Shown here: in pieces, positions 16,359-23,680 of the stretch
Layout: each line of letters begins with the position of its first letter
Position numbering within the stretch: the stretch's first letter is position 1
Assembly: GCF_036898825.1 (NCBI RefSeq)
Contig: NZ_JARUND010000001.1
Coordinates: 4,340,001-4,404,000 of the forward strand
Reading direction: 5' to 3'
Length of the DNA: 64,000 bases
Origin: Streptomyces sp. B21-083
GTDB lineage: Bacteria; Actinomycetota; Actinomycetes; Streptomycetales; Streptomycetaceae
Program-made: the position numbers and the translations under genes
The notes under the pieces: generated by a model
What the model saw: the letters and a program-made list of their open reading frames with translations, nothing else
Told to the model about the DNA's origin: nothing
The model's database searches: none

Positions 16359-17801
16359 CTACCCCTCCTGCTTGAGGTCCCGTTCCCTGAGCCCGGCCAG
16401 GTCCAGGGCCGCCGCGATCCGGGCGGCCACGTCCTCCGCGTACATCGCGTCCGTACGTTCGAACTGGCTCCGCCCGGCGCCCCGCAGAAACGTCACGACG
16501 CCCAGGGTGCGCCCCCGGCTGCGCAGCACCGCGCACAGCGCGTGGACCGAGTCCGGCGGCCACCGGCGCTGGACGGCCCACGCACGGGCCTGTTCCACGG
16601 CGTACGACCCGGCGCTCGCGCGCACCGACCCGGACCGCTCGACGCACTGCACGGCGGGGTGCCCGTCGCCGTAGCGCACCGGCAGTCCGGCCTGGCCGGC
16701 GAGGACGCTGGGCCCCGGCGCCCCGGAGGGCGTGGCGGCGGCGCGGACCAGTCGTACCGGACCGTCCCCGTCGTCCGCCGTACCGTCGGCCGCCATGCCG
16801 CCGATGACGGCGATCCGGTCGATGAGCGCGTGGTCGGCGAAGCCGGCGAGGGCGAAGTCCAGGTGGGTGGTCGCGGCCTCGGCGGGGTCCTCGTACTCGG
16901 CGGCGGCCCGCGCCGCGCGGTGCAGCTGGTGGCTACGGAACCGCAGCTGAGCCGCCTCCTGTTCGATCTGCTTGGCCTCGGTGACGTCCTGGAACAGCCA
17001 CCCCACACCGAGAGGAACCGGTTCTTCGGTGAGCGGCGAGGCCAGCCGCAGAAATCCGCTCCGCCAGCAGCGCCGCTTCTCGCCCTCGGGCGTACGCACG
17101 CTCACCCACATCTCGGCCGGCGCGGGCGGCGCGCCCTCGGCGAGGACGTGCGTCAGCGCGCTCTCCAGCTCCTCGACACCCTGCGAGAGCAGCTCCCCGA
17201 GGGGGCGCCCGAGCACGGCGGTACGGCCGGTGCCGAGTGAGCGGGCGGCGTGCGCGTTGACGACGGCCGGCCGTAGATCGGCGTCGACGAGGACGACGCC
17301 CCAGCTGGCGTCCTCGAACAACGCCTCACTCAGGGCGATCGACCGCTCAAGGTCTATCTGCGCGTGCACCTCGCTGAAGGCGCAGTACAGCCCCGCGGGC
17401 TTGCCGTCGGGCCCGCGCACGGCGGCGGACTGGGTCCGTACGAGCACCCGGCCGCCGTCCTTGGTCAGCAGCGCGAACTCGTGCACCTGGCGTCCCGGGG
17501 CGTGCATCGCGGACAGCAGCCGCCCCTCGACCTCCTCGGCGTCGGCCTTGCGGACCGCCCATCCGGCGAAACCGTGCCGCCCGACGGCCTCGGCGGCGGT
17601 CCAGCCGAGAATCCGCTCGGCCTCCCGGTTCCAGTGGGTCACGACGCCGTCGGCGTCGAAGGCGCACAGGGCGGCGTCCATGCCGTCGAGAAGCGCGGCG
17701 AGCAGGTCGAAGCCACCGCCGTCCGAACCTTCCGGGCCGTCCCTCTCGGGCTCGTCCGGCCCCAGCTCGTCGGTGGTCCCACTACGCCGGGAAGCACTCA
17801 C
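16359..17801 (-). CDS. PAS-PAS-GAF protein without an output domain
   Basis: A 480-residue cytoplasmic sensory protein. PAS domain 1 spans about residues 32-150 (LLDGMDAALCAFDADGVVTHWNREAERILGW), PAS 2 about 160-285 (LFEDASWGVVLVDADLRPAVVNAHAARSLG), ending in GVGWLFQDVTEAKQIEQEAAQLRFR. A GAF-like C-terminus follows (ALCAVLRSRGRTLGVVTFLRGAG). It resembles the sensory half of Streptomyces PAS-GAF-SpoIIE phosphatases but stops before any PP2C, kinase or HTH domain. GTG 17801 has a GGGGG site at proper distance, better than the longer start at 17852. Confidence 0.82.
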   Translation of the reverse strand: MSASRRSGTTDELGPDEPERDGPEGSDGGGFDLLAALLDGMDAALCAFDADGVVTHWNREAERILGWTAAEAVGRHGFAGWAVRKADAEEVEGRLLSAMHAPGRQVHEFALLTKDGGRVLVRTQSAAVRGPDGKPAGLYCAFSEVHAQIDLERSIALSEALFEDASWGVVLVDADLRPAVVNAHAARSLGTGRTAVLGRPLGELLSQGVEELESALTHVLAEGAPPAPAEMWVSVRTPEGEKRRCWRSGFLRLASPLTEEPVPLGVGWLFQDVTEAKQIEQEAAQLRFRSHQLHRAARAAAEYEDPAEAATTHLDFALAGFADHALIDRIAVIGGMAADGTADDGDGPVRLVRAAATPSGAPGPSVLAGQAGLPVRYGDGHPAVQCVERSGSVRASAGSYAVEQARAWAVQRRWPPDSVHALCAVLRSRGRTLGVVTFLRGAGRSQFERTDAMYAEDVAARIAAALDLAGLRERDLKQEG

Positions 17802-18018
17802 CTGGACCCCCTGCAGGCCGCGTCCGCACGTACTGCGCGACGGTTCGCTCACTCACCATCATTCAACTCGAACGTGACGCAGCACACATCGAGTTCCCCC
17901 AAGTTCGCAGGAAATCGTTGCACGGCGGAAATTCGCCGTACTCCGGGAACAAGCCGCTCCTGCCCCTCCCTCCACCGGACCAAACCGACCGTACGGAATG
18001 TCCGGCCTCAGGGCGCCC

Positions 18019-18507
18019 TCAGGGCGTGGTGTGCGCCAGTCGCAGGTCGACCCAGAGATCGCTCTCCCCGTCCAGCACGTACCGCTCGACCTCGACGAAC
18101 CCCTGCTTGTACGCGAAGGCGAGTCCGTCCTCGTTGGCGGCCAGGACGACGGTCTCGATCACCTCGGCGCCGAGGTCCCGCGCCTGTCCGAGCCCCCGCA
18201 GATACATCTCGGCCCCGAACCCGCGCCGGCGAAAACCGGGCAGCACGCGCGCGATGACGGTGGCCACGGCCGCGTTCCCGTCACCGGCGGGCGGCCGGAC
18301 GGTGGCACACCCCACCAGGGTGTCGCCGAGATACGCGACCTCCAGCCGGTTGCGCGCACTGCGTTCGCGTACGTCGTCCAGCGACATGGCGGCGGGCGCA
18401 ACGATTAGGTTGTGCACGTACCGCCAGTCCTCAAGGGCCACCTCATCGACGTCGACGCCGGAGTCAAGGCCGACATCACTCACGGGCACGATACGAAGAT
18501 CAGACAC
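18019..18507 (-). CDS. GNAT-family N-acetyltransferase
   Basis: A 162-residue acetyl-CoA-dependent acyltransferase. The acetyl-CoA loop is ARVLPGFRRRGFGAEMYLRGL (R/Q-x-x-G-x-G/A type), followed by the C-terminal motif DGLAFAYKQGFVEVERYVL typical of the fold. GTG 18507 (MSDLRIVPV) is taken as start; an in-frame GTG about six codons upstream is possible. It is divergent from a second GNAT gene with only 48 bp between starts, so the two share a promoter region. Substrate unknown. Confidence 0.82.
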   Translation of the reverse strand: MSDLRIVPVSDVGLDSGVDVDEVALEDWRYVHNLIVAPAAMSLDDVRERSARNRLEVAYLGDTLVGCATVRPPAGDGNAAVATVIARVLPGFRRRGFGAEMYLRGLGQARDLGAEVIETVVLAANEDGLAFAYKQGFVEVERYVLDGESDLWVDLRLAHTTP

Positions 18508-18555
18508 GGTGACAGAAAATCGCACCCCGCGGGTGGCCGTCAACGGAGTAGTACC

Positions 18556-19017
18556 GTGCCGATCATGGCGGACTGGGACATACGACCGGCGACGACATCG
18601 GACATCGAGCCGGTGGCCGAGCTGCGTGCCGTGGTGATGCGGGCGGATCTGGAACGGCTCGGGCGGTACGACGAACAGCGCGTCCGGCAGCGCTTCCGGG
18701 ACGCGTTCGACCCGGCCCACACCTGGGTGATCGAGGTGGCCGGCGAGTTCGCGGGCTGCGTGGCGCTGCGCCCGGCCGAGGACGCCCGAGGTCACGTCCA
18801 CTGGCTGGAGCACTTCTATCTCGACCCGCGTCTCCAGGGCCGTGGAATCGGCTCGGGCGTGCTGCGCGACCTGCTCGAACGCTGCGACGCCGAGGGCACC
18901 CTCGCCCGGCTGAACGTGCTCCAGGGCAGCCCGGCGCGAGGGCTGTACGAGCGGCACGGGTTCGTGGTGGAGACCGAGGACGCCGTGGATGTGTTCATGG
19001 TGCGCGCGCGGCCGTGA
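18556..19017 (+). CDS. GNAT-family N-acetyltransferase
   Basis: A 153-residue acetyltransferase. It contains HFYLDPRLQGRGIGSGVLRDLLERC, where Q-G-R-G-I-G is the acetyl-CoA pyrophosphate loop, and ARGLYERHGFVVETEDAVDVF near the C-terminus. GTG 18556 has GGAG seven bases upstream; ATG 18565 is a possible internal start. The stop overlaps the start of the next small gene (GTGA at 19014-19017), so that gene is translationally coupled to it. Confidence 0.85.
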   Translation: MPIMADWDIRPATTSDIEPVAELRAVVMRADLERLGRYDEQRVRQRFRDAFDPAHTWVIEVAGEFAGCVALRPAEDARGHVHWLEHFYLDPRLQGRGIGSGVLRDLLERCDAEGTLARLNVLQGSPARGLYERHGFVVETEDAVDVFMVRARP

Positions 19018-19163
19018 CGAGCGGTGACGGCCCGCCCCGCGTGATCGAGCGCGAGGCCGCGATCCGCATCGTGGAGGAGGAGCTGGCCCGCGAGTACCGG
19101 GCGTCGTCGGCTCTGGGTGTGGACCCGGTGTTCGGGGTGACGACGATCCGCCTGAGAAAATAG
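19014..19163 (+). pseudogene. truncated YrhB/Imm35-like protein
   Basis: A 49-codon frame coupled to the GNAT gene by a GTGA overlap. Its sequence IEREAAIRIVEEELAREY followed by GVDPVFGVTTIR resembles the first third of YrhB/Imm35-type proteins (about 90-100 residues), a family with putative immunity roles. After RLRK it stops at TAG, where the family continues into its core strands, so this looks like a truncated remnant. A promoter for the next transcript begins only two bases after the stop. Confidence 0.45.
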
Positions 19164-19164
19164 G

Positions 19165-19193
19165 TTGATGCGCGGTCGATCGCTTCCTAGGGT
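19165..19193 (+). promoter_or_regulatory. housekeeping-type promoter
   Basis: TTGATG at 19165-19170 and TAGGGT at 19188-19193 are separated by exactly 17 bp, close to the HrdB consensus (TTGACA, TANNNT). Transcription would begin near 19200, just ahead of an unusually perfect ribosome binding site and a 12-codon frame. Confidence 0.6.
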
Positions 19194-19226
19194 GTGGCTT
19201 ACACATGATGGGAGGTGATCGGGTAA

Positions 19227-19265
19227 ATGAGTCAAACCCGGACGCGTGAGGTGGCTGCGGGCTAG
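19227..19265 (+). CDS. 12-residue leader-peptide-like small ORF
   Basis: ATG 19227 to TAG 19265 encodes a 12-residue basic peptide (MSQTRTREVAAG). The upstream GGAGGTGATC at 19211-19220 is complementary to ten consecutive bases at the 16S rRNA 3' end, the best Shine-Dalgarno in this window, six bases from the ATG. Its stop lies within an imperfect inverted repeat (GGTGGC...GCTAGC...GCCACC), and a larger hairpin follows. Together with the promoter this looks like a leader peptide or a dual-function RNA. No downstream gene on this strand is obvious. Confidence 0.45.
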   Translation: MSQTRTREVAAG

Positions 19266-19345
19266 CGGCCTGCCACCACGTTCATTGCGGTGCCGGACCA
19301 GCGTGGGTCACTGACACGCAGCCGGCCGAAATCAACGCAGTCACC

Positions 19346-19411
19346 CGACCCGCGAGCTCGCCGGCACGTCCGGCCGGCCCCTCCTCCAGAGGGACCGAGT
19401 TCGCGGGTCGC
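19346..19411. terminator. long-loop inverted repeat
   Basis: Arms ACCCGCGAGCTCG and CGAGTTCGCGGGT pair with a single G-T mismatch around a G/C-rich loop that itself can fold. It ends the leader-peptide transcript and faces the convergent lipoprotein gene that ends at 19446. Confidence 0.5.
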
Positions 19412-19445
19412 CTGCGTTCCAGCAAGCTCCGGCAAGTTCCTGCGG

Positions 19446-20063
19446 CTATGCCTTCAGGCTTCGCTTGGCCAGTTCGTAGGCCGGGAGCATCGCCTCGTGT
19501 TCCCCGGTGTCCAGTCCTCCCAGGTGTACGACGACCGGTCCGCGCGGTGTCGTGACCGCGAGGGCGCGCTCCGGCTTCGGGGCGTCGTCGTACTGGGTCT
19601 TGTAGAGGTACTCCACCTCGACACCGGTGAGGGCGCCCGCCGTGAACTCGCTGTACCGCGCCTTGGTCGCACCGGTCTCGGCGGCCATGAACCCCTTCAG
19701 CACTGTGCGCGCGTCGTCAGCACCCGGGGCGCCGGTCCAGACGCGCAGGAAGCCGATGTGCCCGGCGGGCTTGGCGTCCACCTCGCACACGAGGGCGACC
19801 GGGCCCTGACGCGGCGGCTCCTCGACGGCTTCCGCCGTCCAGTCCTCGGCGAGGTCGAAGGTGACGGGGAGTGCGCAGGCCGAGCCGGCGGCGCCGATGC
19901 TGCCGCCGCTCCTGACACCGGTCCCGGCCGCCGTCGCCTTGGCGCTCGCGGACGCCCGCGCTCCCGTACCGTCGTCCGCCGCCTGCGAACAGCCCGCCAG
20001 TGCCGCCACCAGCAGCGTCACCTGGACCAGTCCGCGCCGTCTGTTCCCCGCCCCGACCAGCAT
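19446..20063 (-). CDS. lipoprotein of unknown function
   Basis: A 205-residue exported lipoprotein. It has a basic N-terminus (GNRRRG), a hydrophobic core, and lipobox LAGC near residue 25, then a Ser/Ala-rich linker. The mature domain starts CALPVTFDLAEDWTAEAV and includes VGFLRVWTG-like strands, resembling the small LpqN/PsbP-like lipoproteins of actinobacteria. It sits upstream-adjacent to citrate synthase on the same strand, 68 bp downstream of that gene's stop. Substrate or partner unknown. Confidence 0.8.
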   Translation of the reverse strand: MLVGAGNRRRGLVQVTLLVAALAGCSQAADDGTGARASASAKATAAGTGVRSGGSIGAAGSACALPVTFDLAEDWTAEAVEEPPRQGPVALVCEVDAKPAGHIGFLRVWTGAPGADDARTVLKGFMAAETGATKARYSEFTAGALTGVEVEYLYKTQYDDAPKPERALAVTTPRGPVVVHLGGLDTGEHEAMLPAYELAKRSLKA

Positions 20064-20131
20064 CTGCTGTGTCTCCCCTCGTTCGAACGGGACACGTTAT
20101 CGGAGCGGGCGACAGTCCCTCACCCGGGGCT

Positions 20132-21232
20132 TCAGCGGGCGATGCCCTCGTACCCCTCGATCTCCTGCGGGTCGCGGGTGCCCGGGCCGGTGTAGCGGGC
20201 CGACGGGCGTACAAGCCTGCCGGTGCGCTTCTGTTCCAGGATGTGGGCCGACCAGCCGGCCGTGCGGGCGCACGTGAACATGGACGTGAACATGTGGGCC
20301 GGAACCTCGGCGAAGTCCAGGACGATCGCCGCCCAGAACTCGACGTTCGTCGCCAGGACCCGGTCAGGGCGGCGGGCGTGCAGCTCCGCCAGCGCGGCCT
20401 TCTCCAGAGCCTCGGCGACCTCGAAGCGGGGAGCGCCCAGCTCACGGGCCGTACGGCGCAGCACGCGCGCGCGGGGGTCCTCGGCCCGGTAGACGCGGTG
20501 GCCGAAGCCCATCAGGCGTTCGCCCTTGTCCAGGGCCTGCTTCACATACGCGTCCGCGTCGCCCGTGCGTTCGATCTCCTCGATCATGCCGAGGACTCGC
20601 GAGGGCGCGCCTCCGTGCAGCGGGCCGCTCATCGCCCCGACCGCACCCGACAGCGCCGCCGCCACGTCCGCGCCCGTCGACGCGATCACCCGTGCCGTGA
20701 AGGTGGACGCGTTCATGCCGTGCTCGGCCGCGCTGGTCCAGTAGGCGTCCACCGCGGCGACGTGCTTCGGGTCCGGTTCGCCGCGCCAGCGGATCATGAA
20801 GCGTTCGACGACGGACTGCGCCTTGTCGATCTCGCGCTGCGGGACCATGGCGTTGCCCTGGCCGCGCGCCGACTGGGCGACGTACGACAGGGCCATGACG
20901 GCGGCGCGGGCCAGGTCGTCGCGGGCCGTCCGCTCGTCGATGTCGAGAAGGGGGCGCAGGCCCCAGACGGGGGCGAGCATCGCCAGTGCCGACTGGACGT
21001 CCACCCGGATGTCACCGGAGTGGACCGGGATCGGGAACGGCTCGGCGGGCGGCAGACCGGGGTTGAAGGCGCCGTCGACGAGCAGGCCCCAGACGTTGCC
21101 GAAGGAGACATGGCCGACCAGGTCCTCGATGTCGACGCCCCGGTACCGGAGTGCGCCGCCCTCCTTGTCCGGTTCGGCGATCTCCGTCTCGAACGCGACT
21201 ACTCCCTCAAGTCCGGGTACGAAGTCGGACAT
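20132..21232 (-). CDS. citrate synthase (short actinobacterial type)
   Basis: Condenses acetyl-CoA or propionyl-CoA with oxaloacetate. The 366-residue protein has the family elements GALRYRGVDIEDLV, the LHGGAPSRVLGM catalytic His segment, and MGFGHRVYRAEDPRARVL with the second His and the Arg/Asp of the active site. It matches, from memory, S. coelicolor SCO4388 rather than the main citA. AGGAG sits seven bases before ATG 21232; the longer in-frame start at 21322 is not conserved. It is divergent from pdxH. Confidence 0.93.
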   Translation of the reverse strand: MSDFVPGLEGVVAFETEIAEPDKEGGALRYRGVDIEDLVGHVSFGNVWGLLVDGAFNPGLPPAEPFPIPVHSGDIRVDVQSALAMLAPVWGLRPLLDIDERTARDDLARAAVMALSYVAQSARGQGNAMVPQREIDKAQSVVERFMIRWRGEPDPKHVAAVDAYWTSAAEHGMNASTFTARVIASTGADVAAALSGAVGAMSGPLHGGAPSRVLGMIEEIERTGDADAYVKQALDKGERLMGFGHRVYRAEDPRARVLRRTARELGAPRFEVAEALEKAALAELHARRPDRVLATNVEFWAAIVLDFAEVPAHMFTSMFTCARTAGWSAHILEQKRTGRLVRPSARYTGPGTRDPQEIEGYEGIAR

Positions 21233-21410
21233 CAGGCGGCTCCTCTTGATGTGTGCGACAGGGGGTACGGCCGTGAGGCCGGGCTGCGCGAAAATCTGTG
21301 TCCGGTGCGGTTCCACGGCCATTTGCGCACTGCTCGCGGTCCGAAACGGTCACCTGGGTGATGCCCCGTTCGATCGGTCGTTCAACCGGACGGCAACAGC
21401 ACGATATCCC

Positions 21411-21445
21411 TGAGTGCCACCTTTGGGGAGCCCTTGCGGCACTCA
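21411..21445. promoter_or_regulatory. 8-bp perfect inverted repeat upstream of pdxH
   Basis: TGAGTGCC at 21411-21418 and GGCACTCA at 21438-21445 form a perfect inverted repeat with a 19-bp spacer, and a further AGTGCCAC follows at 21445. It lies between the divergent citrate synthase and pdxH genes and is placed like an operator. Confidence 0.4.
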
Positions 21446-21485
21446 GTGCCACACAGTGATGTCGCCGATACGGCAAGATGACCGT

Positions 21486-22193
21486 GTGACCGCTCGCGAC
21501 GCCGCCCCCTTCGATGGTCCACTCGACCCCCTTGATCCCCTCGATCCCGCCGATCCCGCTGTCATGCGCAAGCAGTACCGCGCCGACGGCCTCTCCGAGG
21601 GTGAGCTGGCCGACGGTCCCATGGAGCAGTTCGCGCGCTGGTTCCGGCAGGCCGCCGCCGACGCCGGGCTCGTCGAACCCAACGCCATGGTCGTCTCCAC
21701 GGCCGATGCCGACGGGCGGCCCTCCTCTCGTACCGTGCTGCTCAAGCAGTACGACGAGCAGGGCTTCGTCTTCTTCACCAACTACGGCTCCCGCAAGGGG
21801 CGCGACCTCGCCGCCAATCCGTACGTCTCGCTCCTGTTCCCCTGGCTCCCGCTGGGCCGCCAGGTCGTCGTCACGGGAGTCGCACGCCGCACCGGGCGTG
21901 ACGAGACGGCCGCCTATTTCCGAACCCGGCCGCACGGCTCACAGCTCGGCGCGTGGGCCAGCGCGCAGTCCTCGGTGATCCTCTCCCGGGACGAACTCGA
22001 CGCCTCGTACGCCGAGTTGGGTGCCCGCTACCCCGAGGGCGAGCAGGTGCCGGTGCCGCCGAACTGGGGCGGGTTCCGGGTGGCCCCGGAGACGGTGGAG
22101 TTCTGGCAGGGGCGCGAGAACCGGCTGCACGACCGACTGCGGTACGTGGCGGAGGCGGACGGAAGCTGGCGCGTGGAGCGGCTCAGTCCCTGA
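21486..22193 (+). CDS. pdxH: pyridoxamine 5'-phosphate oxidase
   Basis: FMN-dependent oxidation of pyridoxamine/pyridoxine 5'-phosphate to pyridoxal phosphate. The 235-residue protein has the full family pattern: [53 protein letters not shown], and the C-terminal [27 protein letters not shown]. An N-terminal micro-repeat ([13 protein letters not shown]) precedes the core. GTG 21486 has no Shine-Dalgarno but lies six bases after CAAGAT, so the transcript may be leaderless. An in-frame ATG at 21459 is the alternative start. Confidence 0.95.
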   Translation: MTARDAAPFDGPLDPLDPLDPADPAVMRKQYRADGLSEGELADGPMEQFARWFRQAAADAGLVEPNAMVVSTADADGRPSSRTVLLKQYDEQGFVFFTNYGSRKGRDLAANPYVSLLFPWLPLGRQVVVTGVARRTGRDETAAYFRTRPHGSQLGAWASAQSSVILSRDELDASYAELGARYPEGEQVPVPPNWGGFRVAPETVEFWQGRENRLHDRLRYVAEADGSWRVERLSP

Positions 22194-22244
22194 CCCACCC
22201 TGACCGACCTGCACAGCAATTGCCCAACAGGGGTACGGCCGCCG

Positions 22245-22955
22245 TCAGTTCAGGGACCCGTCCAGCAGGGTCGCCCACTGCGCCACCACCCGGTCCCTGC
22301 GCCCCCCGTCGTCCGTGAGCAGGTTGGCCAGGCCCAGGCCCCGGGACATGTCCAGCAGGCCCTGGACCGTCTCCCGTACGCCCGGACGGGACTCGTCGGC
22401 GCCCAGCAGCTCGACCGCGATGCGATGTGTCTCGCGGCCCACACGCGCCTCCAACTCGGTTACGCGCGGCCGCAGTTGCTCCTCGTTCGAGGCGGCCACC
22501 CAGAGATGGAGGGCCGCGCGGAAGAGGGGGCCGGTGTAGAGGTCGACCAGGGCGGCGACCACCGCGCGGCGGTCGGCGGCGCCCTCGGGGAAGAGGGTGC
22601 GCAGGGCGGTGGAGCGTTCCTCGGCGACGTACTCGACGGCGGCCGTGAACAGGTCCTCGCGGGTCGGGAAGTGGTGCTGGGCCGCGCCTCGGGAGACGCC
22701 GGCGCGTTCGGCGACGACGGAGACCGTGGAGCCCGCCCAGCCGTGCTCGGCGAGACAGGCCACGGCGGCTTCCAGCAGACGCTGGCGGGTGGCCCGGCTG
22801 CGGTCCTGCTTGGGCGCGCGCGGTGAACGCTGTGAGCGCTGTTCACGCTGCGCCTGGGGCGCGTTCTCGGTCACACCGCCAGCCGCGTCGACCACGTTCA
22901 CAGTGTTCGCCGCATTCACAGCGTTCACGGTGTTCGCCGCGTTCACAGCGTCCAT
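22245..22955 (-). CDS. TetR-family transcriptional regulator
   Basis: A 236-residue repressor. The HTH is at about residues 52-98 (RQRLLEAAVACLAEHGWAG, then VVAERAGVSRGAAQHHFPTREDLF). The ligand-binding domain follows. The first 45 residues are a low-complexity Asn/Ala/Val repeat, absent from typical TetR proteins and encoded by a GTTCACAGC-type nucleotide repeat. The start overlaps the end of the enoyl-CoA hydratase gene by 13 bp, so it is the last gene of the catabolic operon and a likely autoregulator of it, probably sensing an acyl-CoA. Confidence 0.88.
   Translation of the reverse strand: MDAVNAANTVNAVNAANTVNVVDAAGGVTENAPQAQREQRSQRSPRAPKQDRSRATRQRLLEAAVACLAEHGWAGSTVSVVAERAGVSRGAAQHHFPTREDLFTAAVEYVAEERSTALRTLFPEGAADRRAVVAALVDLYTGPLFRAALHLWVAASNEEQLRPRVTELEARVGRETHRIAVELLGADESRPGVRETVQGLLDMSRGLGLANLLTDDGGRRDRVVAQWATLLDGSLN
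22888..22955. repeat. in-gene short repeat encoding the TetR N-terminus
   Basis: GTTCACAGYGTTCRC and GTGTTCGCCGCRTTCACAGCG units alternate across 68 bp, giving the VNAANTVNAVNAANTVN tail of the TetR protein. It straddles the overlap with the enoyl-CoA hydratase gene end. Confidence 0.6.
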
Positions 22956-23680
22956 GCCGGGTCCCGTCGTTCGAGGAAGGCCGTCATCCCCTCGCGGGCC
23001 TCGGCGGAGCCGAACAGGCGTGCCGACAGGGCGGTCAGCTCGGGGGTGTCCCGGTCGAAGATCTTCAGCACCTTAGCCGTGAGCAGCCGTTTCGTCTCCG
23101 CCAGGGCGCCCGGAGCCGCCCTTCGCAGCCCGTCGAGGATCGACTCAAGGGCCGCGTCGACGTCCTCGGCCGCCTCCGTGAGCAGGCCGGTACGGGCGGC
23201 CTCCACGGCGTCGAAACGGGCGCCGGTGAGGTAGTGGCGGGCGGCGGCACGCGGGTCGAGGCGGGGCAGCAGCGGCATGGAGATGACGGCGGGCGCCACC
23301 CCGATCCGTACCTCGGTGAACGCGAAGGAGGTCTCCGGGCCGCCGATCGCGAGGTCGCACGCGCCCAGCAGCCCGAGGCCGCCTGCCCGTACATGCCCGG
23401 TCACCCGCGCGACCACCGGTTTCGGCAGCTCCAGCAGTTGCCTGAGCAGGCCGACGAAGGCCGCCGGGTCGGGCGGCTGCTTCAGGTCGGCGCCCGCGCA
23501 GAACGTGTTCCCGGTGTGGGTGAGGACGACCGCGCGTACGGCCGGGTCCTTGCCGCAGTCGGTCAGCGCGTCCCTCAGGTCCCGTACGAGGGACGCGGAC
23601 AGGGCGTTGCGGGTGGCGGGCGCGTCCAGGGTGAGCGTGGCGATGCCCCGCGCGCGTGTGGCGGTCACTGTCGGTGTCAC
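22943..23680 (-). CDS. enoyl-CoA hydratase/isomerase family protein
   Basis: A 245-residue crotonase-fold enzyme that probably hydrates a 2-enoyl-CoA. The oxyanion-hole motif is NTFCAGADLKQ (about 57-67), and the second is GHVRAGGLGLLGACDLAI. The catalytic Glu positions of classical hydratases read V/I near FTEVRIGVAP (E present). It overlaps the ligase gene by 4 bp and the TetR gene by 13 bp, consistent with tight translational coupling in the operon. Confidence 0.9.
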   Translation of the reverse strand: MTPTVTATRARGIATLTLDAPATRNALSASLVRDLRDALTDCGKDPAVRAVVLTHTGNTFCAGADLKQPPDPAAFVGLLRQLLELPKPVVARVTGHVRAGGLGLLGACDLAIGGPETSFAFTEVRIGVAPAVISMPLLPRLDPRAAARHYLTGARFDAVEAARTGLLTEAAEDVDAALESILDGLRRAAPGALAETKRLLTAKVLKIFDRDTPELTALSARLFGSAEAREGMTAFLERRDPAWTL

